Source: Sandaracinaceae bacterium
Lineage (GTDB): Bacteria > Myxococcota_A > Polyangia > Polyangiales > Sandaracinaceae
DNA length: 35,027 nt
Assembly (NCBI GenBank): GCA_019637095.1
Contig: JAHBWG010000090.1
Coordinates: 1 to 35,027, forward strand
Direction of reading: 5' to 3'
The position numbers were made by a program, and so were the translations under genes. Below, in pieces: positions 6,798 through 13,018 of this stretch (its first letter is position 1; each line of letters starts with the position of its first letter). The notes under the pieces are model-generated. The model did no database searches and was not told where the DNA came from. It saw nothing but the letters and a program-made list of their open reading frames with translations.

Positions 6798-8195
6798 ATG
6801 CGCATGAAGGTCTGGTCGGTCGCCGCGGTCGGCGTCCTCTTGATGGTCGGAGCCGGCGAAGCGTCGGCGCAGTTCGCGCCGCGGGCGCGCGGGCTCTACG
6901 GCGAGGCGAGGCTCCGCCCCGGGTTCATGCCGGACCCGCACGTGATGAACGGGCAGCTCGGCGGCCCGGTGCCGGCGTCGCAGATCGACCCGAGCTGCCG
7001 CGGCTTCGTCAGCGGCCCGCCGAGCCACGTCGTCTACACGACGGGCTCCTTCCGTCAGCTCCGCTTCGTGGTCAACGCGGGGCAGGACTCGACGCTCATG
7101 GTCATGATGCCGAACGGGCAGGTCGTGTGCGACGACGACGGCGGCGAGGGGCTCAACCCGCTCATCGCGCTCGCGACCGGCGCGGGCCGCATCGCGATCT
7201 GGGTCGGCGCCTACTCGCAGGCCGCCGTCGGCGTGCCGTACACGATCGGGCTCACCGAGCTCGGTCACGTCACCGCGTCGAGCCTCGCCAGCGGAGGCGG
7301 GCCGGGGCCCGTGGTCGTGCAACCGACGCAGCCGGTGTCCGGCCTCCAGGCGCAGGCGCCGCCGATCTTCGGCTCGGTGAGCTTGCGCTCCGGCTTCATG
7401 CCCGATCCGCACGTGCTGTCGGGCTCCGTGGGGGGCGGTCCGATCCGCGGCAGCGACGTCAGCGGCAACTGTCGGGGCTACTACACCTCGCAGCCGAGCC
7501 ACGTCTTGATGACGCCGACGGGCTTCCGCCAGATCCGGTTCCTCGTGAACGCGGGCGTCGACACCACGCTGCTCGTGATGCTCCCCGACGGACAGGTGCT
7601 CTGCGACGACGACGGCGGCGAGGGGCTCAACCCGCTCGTCGCGGCGTCCTCGTCCCCGGGCCCGATCCGCGTGTGGGTCGGCGGCTACAGCCAGAGCGCG
7701 GCGGGCGCGTACAACATCGGCTTCACCGAGCTCGGCCACGTCACCACCTCGAACATCCCGCCCGCGGGCGGCGGTCGCCCGGGCCCCGGCCCGGGTCCGG
7801 TGGTGGTGCAGCCGACGCAGCCGACGGTGCAGGCGCAGGTCGTCCAGCTCACCGCCGGGATCCCGGCGACGCTCCTCGGGCCGGCGATGACCGACCCGGT
7901 GATCGCGACGTGGGCGCCGCGCGGTGGGCCGCCGGTCCAGGTGCAGCTGCAGGGCGTGCACGTGATGGCGAACAGCACGCGCCTCGAGTCGCTGCCGCCG
8001 ACGCTGCGCGATCCGACGGTGACGGTGACGCAGCTGCGCAACGGCAACCTGATCGTGCGTGCGGAGCAGCCGCCGATGGATCGCGGCGACCGCGGGCAGA
8101 CGTTCCTGCTGCACGTGACGTGGCGCGGTCAGCCGATGGTGATCGACCGGTGGAGCGGCACCGCGGTCGAGCGCGGGCCCCGCTGGGCGCGTTGA
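6798..8195 (+). CDS. secreted protein with two tandem PPC-like domains
   Basis: This 465-residue protein has a Sec signal peptide (MKVWSVAAVGVLLMVGAG, cleavage probably after EASA). It contains two tandem copies of a domain of about 120 residues, offset by 158 residues. Each copy carries GFMPDPHV, a CRG motif, PSHV, FRQ-x-RF-x-VNAG, CDDDGGEGLNPL and a WVG-x-YSQ...TELGHVT end. These resemble bacterial pre-peptidase C-terminal (PPC)-like beta-sandwich domains that recur in myxobacterial secreted proteins. Gly/Pro linkers ending VVVQPTQP follow each copy, then a C-terminal region of about 110 residues (ATWAPRGGPPVQVQL, LLHVTWRGQPMVIDRW) without a recognised fold. The start is ATG 6798 with GGGAG at 6788-6792; ATG 6804 is possible. 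It is probably periplasmic or secreted. The acidic CDDD loop could bind a metal, which is inference. Confidence 0.85.
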   Translation: MRMKVWSVAAVGVLLMVGAGEASAQFAPRARGLYGEARLRPGFMPDPHVMNGQLGGPVPASQIDPSCRGFVSGPPSHVVYTTGSFRQLRFVVNAGQDSTLMVMMPNGQVVCDDDGGEGLNPLIALATGAGRIAIWVGAYSQAAVGVPYTIGLTELGHVTASSLASGGGPGPVVVQPTQPVSGLQAQAPPIFGSVSLRSGFMPDPHVLSGSVGGGPIRGSDVSGNCRGYYTSQPSHVLMTPTGFRQIRFLVNAGVDTTLLVMLPDGQVLCDDDGGEGLNPLVAASSSPGPIRVWVGGYSQSAAGAYNIGFTELGHVTTSNIPPAGGGRPGPGPGPVVVQPTQPTVQAQVVQLTAGIPATLLGPAMTDPVIATWAPRGGPPVQVQLQGVHVMANSTRLESLPPTLRDPTVTVTQLRNGNLIVRAEQPPMDRGDRGQTFLLHVTWRGQPMVIDRWSGTAVERGPRWAR

Positions 8196-8217
8196 GCCCG
8201 TCGACGCTCGCGCGCCT

Positions 8218-9426
8218 TCACGCGGGCGGGTGTGCTTCGAGCCAGCGGCGGTAGTGCTCGCCGAGCTCGCGCGCCTGCTCGCGCGTGGCGATCGCGTGGC
8301 GGCGCTCGAAGCCCTCGCCGGTGAGCAGGACGAGCTCGTTCACGACGGCGGCGCGGCGCTCGGGGTCGGGTTGATCGAGCGCGTCGATCAGCCAGCTCGC
8401 GCGGCCGCGCCGGCCGTGCACGGCGTGCCACGCGTGCCACTGCAGCCGGAAGCGGCCGACGTCGCGCCCGACCAGGAGCACGAGGGCCTCGCGGCACGCC
8501 GCCTCGAGCTCCGCGTCGCCGAGCAGATCGATCAGCCGCTCGACCGCGCGCTCGTCGCGCAGCTGCGCGATCATCGCCGCGGCGCGCGCGCGCCACTTCG
8601 GCTCGACCGAGCGGCTCTCGACGACGCGCAAGAGCTCCTCGCGCACCGCCGCGGTCTCGGGCAGATCCCGCACCGCGTGCAGCGCGCGCGAGGCGGTGTG
8701 GCGGATGACGGGGACGTCGTCGAGGAGCCGCGCGGCGAGCGGCTGCACGAGCGCGCCGAGCCGGAGGTCGGTCGCGACGAGCGCCGCGGCGAGCCGCGTC
8801 TCGGGGCGCTTCGCGCGCAACAGCGAGGTCAGGTAGGGCGCCGCGCGCGCCTCGAACGCGATGAGCGTGTTCGCGAGCCCGCTGACCAGGCGGCCGCTCT
8901 CGAGCGGGCGATGCGGCCGCGCGAGGTCGACCCACAGCACGCCGGGGAACGCGGCCGCGACGGCGGGGAGCGCGTCGTTACCGAACGCGACCAGCTGCCG
9001 CACCAGCGGGCCCGCGTCGTCGGGGCCCGAGCGCGCGAGCTGCGTGACCAAGCGGCCGATGCGCTCGCTGCGGTCCGGCGGCAGCGGGTCGGGCGCCGCG
9101 CTCTCGCGCGCGTCGAGCGCTGCGCCGCGGACGAGCTCGGCGAATACGCCGCCGCCGTCGCCGCGCGGATCGCCCTTGGGCGGACGGCTGCTCGGCCGTC
9201 GCCGCGGTGCCTCCGAGGCGGGCGGCGGGTACGAGCTGCGACTCGGCGGCGGGTACGAGGACGTCGGTCGCTTCGCCGCGCCCTCGGCCGGCGCGGGGCT
9301 CGCGGCGCGTGGCGGCGGGCTCGACCGCGGCCGGCGCGCGCCCGGCAACGCGACGCGGTCCTCACGCCCCGGCGCAGGGGGGCGGAGCGTGTCGGGCTTG
9401 GGGCCGGGTCGCGGGGGCTCCGCCAT
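8218..9426 (-). CDS. HEAT-repeat protein with disordered N-terminus
   Basis: This is a 402-residue protein. The first 95 residues are Pro/Arg/Ser-rich (SSYPPPSRSSYPPP) and almost certainly disordered. From about residue 105, helical repeats follow of the HEAT/PBS-lyase type: GRLVTQLARSGPDDAGPLVRQLVAFG, LLDDVPVIRHTASRALHAV, KWRARAAAMIAQLRDERAVERLIDLLGD. It ends with a conserved-looking segment (HAWHAVHGRRGRASWLIDAL, LVLLTGEGFERR). The array of aligned repeats with D-x-x-V-R and A-x-x-A patterns supports HEAT repeats. It has no signal peptide and is probably a cytoplasmic scaffold. The start is ATG 9424-9426, before the Pro-rich tract. It is divergent from phoH and convergent with the PPC-repeat gene. 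Confidence 0.82.
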   Translation of the reverse strand: MAEPPRPGPKPDTLRPPAPGREDRVALPGARRPRSSPPPRAASPAPAEGAAKRPTSSYPPPSRSSYPPPASEAPRRRPSSRPPKGDPRGDGGGVFAELVRGAALDARESAAPDPLPPDRSERIGRLVTQLARSGPDDAGPLVRQLVAFGNDALPAVAAAFPGVLWVDLARPHRPLESGRLVSGLANTLIAFEARAAPYLTSLLRAKRPETRLAAALVATDLRLGALVQPLAARLLDDVPVIRHTASRALHAVRDLPETAAVREELLRVVESRSVEPKWRARAAAMIAQLRDERAVERLIDLLGDAELEAACREALVLLVGRDVGRFRLQWHAWHAVHGRRGRASWLIDALDQPDPERRAAVVNELVLLTGEGFERRHAIATREQARELGEHYRRWLEAHPPA

Positions 9427-9483
9427 GAACGGTGGCCGATCGTGACACGCCGGATCGAGGCGGGCACGCCGCGCGTAACCGCG

Positions 9484-9512
9484 TGGAGACCGCGAGGTGA
9501 GGGTGGTAGTGT
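9484..9512 (+). promoter_or_regulatory. putative promoter of phoH
   Basis: TGGAGA (9484-9489), a 17-bp spacer and TAGTGT (9507-9512) lie 19 nt before the ATG of phoH at 9532. The match to consensus is moderate. Confidence 0.35.
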
Positions 9513-9531
9513 TCTCGCACCGACGACGACC

Positions 9532-10539
9532 ATGGCGCGCACGGCCAGCCCCGATCCCGCTTCCAGCGTTCACGCAGACCTCGAGGTCGAGGACAGCGAC
9601 CTCTTGATCGACCTGTGCGGTCCGGCGGGCGAGCACCTCGAGCTGATCCAGCGCGAGTACGGCGTGAGCGCCGGCGTGCGCGGCAATCGCCTGATGCTGC
9701 GCGGCCCGGCCGCCGCCGTCGCGGCCGCGCAGCGGGGGCTCACGCAGGTGCTCGAGCAGATGGCCAAGGGGCGCGTCTCCGGCCCGGGGATCGCGAGCGC
9801 GATGCGAGCGCTGCGCGACGACCCCGGCCTGCGCCTCGGCGACATCATGGACGAGCCCGTGCTCGTCGCGCGGCGGCGCACGATCGTCCCCAAGGGCCGC
9901 GCGCAGAGCACGTACGTGCGCGCGATCCACGACCACGACGTGGTCTTCGGGATCGGCCCCGCCGGCACGGGCAAGACCTACCTCGCGATGGCGATGGCCG
10001 TGCGGGCGCTCTCGGAGCGGCGCGTCGAGCGGATCATCCTGACGCGCCCCGCGGTCGAGGCCGGCGAGAAGCTCGGCTTCTTGCCGGGCGACCTCGCGGA
10101 GAAGGTGAACCCGTACCTGCGCCCGCTCTACGACGCGCTCCACGACATGATGGACTTCGACCGCGCCCAGCAGCTCATCGCGCGCGGAGCGATCGAGGTC
10201 GCGCCGCTCGCGTTCATGCGCGGCCGTACGCTCAACGACTGCTTCGCGATCTTCGACGAGGCGCAGAACAGCACCACCGAGCAGATGAAGATGTTCCTGA
10301 CGCGCCTGGGCTTCGGATCCAAGGCGGTGATCACCGGGGACATCACCCAGACCGACCTGCCGGTCGGCCGCACGAGCGGGCTCGCCGACGCGACGCGCGT
10401 GCTCGACGGCGTCGACGGCATCGCGTTCTGTCGCTTCCAGGACGAGGACGTCGTGCGCCACCCGCTCGTGGCGCGGATCATCCGGGCCTACGACCGCCGC
10501 GACGCGGCGGCGCGTGAGCGCGGGGGCGAGGATGGGTAG
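9532..10539 (+). CDS. phoH: PhoH family ATPase
   Basis: This is a 335-residue P-loop ATPase of the PhoH family. An N-terminal KH-like region (residues 20-80, IDLCGPAGEHLELIQREYGV) is followed by the PhoH ATPase. Walker A is GPAGTGKT at 142-149, Walker B is FAIFDEAQN at 238-246, and there is a conserved TRPAVEAGEKLGFLPGDL segment. VITGDITQTDLP and a C-terminal VRHPLVARIIRAYD complete the fold. The length is typical. PhoH-type ATPases are thought to act in RNA metabolism and stress response. The start is ATG 9532. The gene overlaps the following GAF-HD-GYP gene by 8 nt (ATGGGTAG), so the two are co-transcribed and probably coupled. Confidence 0.96.
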   Translation: MARTASPDPASSVHADLEVEDSDLLIDLCGPAGEHLELIQREYGVSAGVRGNRLMLRGPAAAVAAAQRGLTQVLEQMAKGRVSGPGIASAMRALRDDPGLRLGDIMDEPVLVARRRTIVPKGRAQSTYVRAIHDHDVVFGIGPAGTGKTYLAMAMAVRALSERRVERIILTRPAVEAGEKLGFLPGDLAEKVNPYLRPLYDALHDMMDFDRAQQLIARGAIEVAPLAFMRGRTLNDCFAIFDEAQNSTTEQMKMFLTRLGFGSKAVITGDITQTDLPVGRTSGLADATRVLDGVDGIAFCRFQDEDVVRHPLVARIIRAYDRRDAAARERGGEDG

Positions 10540-12457
10540 CGCCCACGTCGACCCGGACGTGGTCGTGGCGCAGCTCGCGGGGCTCGCGCTCGGTCGCACC
10601 GAGGTCGTCGTGCAGGGACAGGTCGTCGAGGTGCGCCGCGACGAGGCGCTCGCGGTGATCGTCGGCGTCGACTCGCTGCCGCGGGGCGCGCTCACGCCCT
10701 ACACCGAGCGCTTCTCGATGGGCCTCGTCGGCGTGGTGCTCGTCGGCCCGCCGCCGGAGGACGTGCTCGCGCGCCTGCCCGACCGCGTCGTGGTCGCGAC
10801 CCTCGCCGACGCGAGCGCGACGAACGCGCTCAAGCTCACGCTCGACGGCACGCTCGAGCGCGTCCAGCTCCGCATCAAGGCGGAGAGCCGCTCCCGCTCG
10901 ATCCGCCGCTACCGCTACGAGCTCGGCGAGCTCGTCGAGATCGCCCGGGCGATCACGCAGGAGCGCGACATCGATCGGCTGCTCGATCTCATCCTCGAGA
11001 AGAGCCGGTTCATCACCGGAGCGGACGCCGGGAGCATCTACGTCGTCGAGCACGCGGAGGACGGCACGCCGAGGCTGCACTTCAAGCTCAGCCAGAACGA
11101 GTCGTGCGAGTTCGAGTCGAGCGAGTTCACGATCCCGGTCTCGACCCGCTCGATCGCCGGCGCCGCGGTGGTGACGCGCCGCCCGATCAACATCCCGGAC
11201 GTCTACGAGATCGGGCCCGGGGAGCCGTTCAGCTTCGACCGCAGCTTCGACGAGCGCGTCGGCTACCGCACCAAGTCGATGATCACGATGCCGATGATCT
11301 CGGCCGAGGACGAGGTCATCGGGGTCATCCAGCTCATCAACAAGAAGACGATCCCCGAGCGCCGCCTCACGAACACGCAGGAGGTCCACCAGGAGGTGGT
11401 CGCGTTCGACCCGCGAAGCCAGGACCTGCTCGCCACGCTCGCGTCGCAGGCGGGCATCGCGCTCGAGAACGCGCTCCTCTACGCGGAGATCCGCGAGATC
11501 TTCGAGGGCTTCGTGCGCGCGAGCGTGCAGGCGATCGAGCAGCGCGACCCGACGACGAGCGGTCACTCGCTGCGCGTCAGCGTGTTGTGCACGCGGCTCG
11601 CGCAGGTCGTCGATCGCGTCGACCACGGGCCCTACGCGGCGGAGCGCTTCACGCGCCGCGACCTCCAGGAGCTCGAGTACGCCGCGCTCCTCCACGACTT
11701 CGGGAAGATCGGCGTGCGCGAGCAGGTGCTCGTGAAGGCCAAGAAGCTCTACCCGCACCAGCTCGAGCGCGTGCGCGCGCGGCTCGACTACGCGCTGCGC
11801 GCGACCGAGGCCGAGTACCTCCGGCGCCGCGTCGCGGCGATGGCGCACGGCGCGGGCGGCTCGGACCTCGCCGCGCTCGACGAGGAGCTCGCCGCCAAGA
11901 GCGCCGAGCTCGAGGATGCCTGGCGCGTGATCAGCGAGGCCAACGAGCCGACGGTGCTGAGCGAAGGCGACTTCACGCGCATCGCCGAGCTCGGCGTGCG
12001 CGCGTTCCCTGCCGTCGACGGGCAGGCGCCGCTCTTGTCGCCGCACGACGTCGAGTCGCTCCAGATCACCCGCGGCTCGCTCAACGCGCGCGAGATCGAC
12101 GAGATCCGCTCGCACGTCGTGCACACGTTCAACTTCCTCTCGAAGATCCCCTGGGGGAAGAACTTCCTGCGCGTCCCCGAGATCGCGGGCGCGCACCACG
12201 AGAAGCTCAACGGCACGGGCTACCCGGCGGGCCTCACCGCCGAGCAGATCCCGCTGCCCTCGAAGATCATGACGATCGCGGACATCTACGACGCGCTCAC
12301 CGCCCGCGACCGCCCGTACAAGAAGGCGGTGCCGCGCGATCGCGCGCTCGCGATCCTCGGCTACGAGGTGAAGGACGGGAACATCGATCGGGATCTCGTG
12401 GCGCTCTTCGTCGAGGCCGAGGTGTACCTCGAGGTCGAGAAGGACCTCGACTACTGA
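10532..12457 (+). CDS. GAF-HD-GYP cyclic-di-GMP phosphodiesterase
   Basis: This is a 641-residue signalling protein. Residues 1-130 form an N-terminal region of unknown fold. Residues 135-315 form a GAF domain (ELVEIARAITQERDIDRLLDLIL to ASQAGIALENALLY). The C-terminal half is an HD-GYP phosphodiesterase: SGHSLRVS near 344, HDFGKIGV from 388, His 531, and HHEKLNGTGYP at 555-565, followed by ADIYDALTARDRPYK. The intact HD and GYP signatures predict an active c-di-GMP phosphodiesterase, probably sensing a small ligand through GAF. A helical insertion of about 105 residues (roughly 415-520) separates HD from the GYP part. There is no membrane segment. ATG 10532 overlaps the end of phoH; a GTG at 10514 is the alternative. 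Confidence 0.93.
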   Translation: MGSAHVDPDVVVAQLAGLALGRTEVVVQGQVVEVRRDEALAVIVGVDSLPRGALTPYTERFSMGLVGVVLVGPPPEDVLARLPDRVVVATLADASATNALKLTLDGTLERVQLRIKAESRSRSIRRYRYELGELVEIARAITQERDIDRLLDLILEKSRFITGADAGSIYVVEHAEDGTPRLHFKLSQNESCEFESSEFTIPVSTRSIAGAAVVTRRPINIPDVYEIGPGEPFSFDRSFDERVGYRTKSMITMPMISAEDEVIGVIQLINKKTIPERRLTNTQEVHQEVVAFDPRSQDLLATLASQAGIALENALLYAEIREIFEGFVRASVQAIEQRDPTTSGHSLRVSVLCTRLAQVVDRVDHGPYAAERFTRRDLQELEYAALLHDFGKIGVREQVLVKAKKLYPHQLERVRARLDYALRATEAEYLRRRVAAMAHGAGGSDLAALDEELAAKSAELEDAWRVISEANEPTVLSEGDFTRIAELGVRAFPAVDGQAPLLSPHDVESLQITRGSLNAREIDEIRSHVVHTFNFLSKIPWGKNFLRVPEIAGAHHEKLNGTGYPAGLTAEQIPLPSKIMTIADIYDALTARDRPYKKAVPRDRALAILGYEVKDGNIDRDLVALFVEAEVYLEVEKDLDY

Positions 12458-12484
12458 CCTCGCTGGTGTCGGGGGCGCCCCGCC

Positions 12485-12898
12485 CTACGGCGAACGCGAG
12501 CCGGGCTCGAGACCGGCGGCGCGGAGCTGATCGACCGCCCATCTCTCTGCTTCTTCGTAGGTCGCGAAGACGCGGTGGCCGCCGGGGATCGGGCTCATCC
12601 AGAGGATCGCGGTGAGCACCCCGCGGATGAGCCCGCGGGTGATGACGAAGGCCGTCCCGAGCGAGTCGCGCTCGAGCAGCGTCCGGTGCGCGTCGAGCCA
12701 CTCCGCCTGCATCTTGCGCTGCCGCGCCGGCGTGTCCCCTGCCTCGCGCGCGTCGAGGACGACGACGGTCTTGCCATGGCTGCTCCGCAGGGCGCTCATC
12801 GCGGCGAGGTACTCTCCGAACTGCGCGTCCGTCGCGGCGCCGCGGAAGCGGACCACGACGAGCGGGAGCCGTGAGGAGTCGACCTCGATGGGTGACAC
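12485..12898 (-). CDS. small STAS/SpoIIAA-like protein
   Basis: This is a 137-residue protein with alternating strands and helices: LPLVVVRFRGAATDAQFGEYLAAM, VVVLDAREAGDTPARQRKMQ and GTAFVITRGLIRGVLTAILW, ending FATYEEAERWAVDQLRAAG. The pattern resembles SpoIIAA/STAS-type proteins, which occur in many copies in Polyangia genomes (the placing is from memory, not a search). The RQRKMQAEWLDAH segment is characteristic of that group. Its role is unknown, with anti-sigma or regulatory partner function a possibility. The start is GTG 12896-12898, supported by a promoter with perfect spacing ending 7 nt before it. It is divergent from the RCC1 lipoprotein gene and convergent with the HD-GYP gene. 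Confidence 0.78.
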   Translation of the reverse strand: MSPIEVDSSRLPLVVVRFRGAATDAQFGEYLAAMSALRSSHGKTVVVLDAREAGDTPARQRKMQAEWLDAHRTLLERDSLGTAFVITRGLIRGVLTAILWMSPIPGGHRVFATYEEAERWAVDQLRAAGLEPGSRSP

Positions 12899-12905
12899 GG
12901 CGAGC

Positions 12906-12934
12906 AGGGTCGTCGCCCGCGGGGGCCGCGACAA
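12906..12934 (-). promoter_or_regulatory. sigma-70-like promoter of the STAS-like gene
   Basis: On the minus strand, TTGTCG (12934-12929), a 17-bp spacer and GACCCT (12911-12906) lie 7 nt before the GTG at 12898, again implying a leaderless or near-leaderless mRNA. Confidence 0.5.
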
Positions 12935-12985
12935 GTCCCCGGTCGGGGGCGCGCGTCGCGTCCGCCCGTTCAGGCGCCAGACCGG

Positions 12986-12991
12986 TATAGT
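12986..12991 (+). promoter_or_regulatory. putative -10 element of the RCC1 lipoprotein gene
   Basis: TATAGT matches the -10 consensus at five of six positions and would give a leader of about 20 nt that carries the strong ribosome-binding site at 13007-13014. A clear -35 is not visible. Confidence 0.4.
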
Positions 12992-13006
12992 CGGGCCGTC
13001 GGACGT

Positions 13007-13014
13007 GGAGGAGG
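13007..13014 (+). promoter_or_regulatory. strong ribosome-binding site
   Basis: GGAGGAGG ends 4 nt before ATG 13019 and only 1 nt before GTG 13016, so ATG 13019 is the likelier start. Such a perfect Shine-Dalgarno is rare among the genes in this window. Confidence 0.6.
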
Positions 13015-13018
13015 CGTG

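Noticed and set aside
4278-8114. 1278-codon open frame on the minus strand
   Set aside because: Only its last 180 codons are the real YcxB-like gene. The remainder overlaps the protease in another frame and the PPC gene antisense.
4859-8254. 1131-codon open frame on the plus strand
   Set aside because: It is antisense to the S8 protease and out of frame with the PPC gene. Composition is that of shadow frames in GC-rich DNA and no domain is recognisable.
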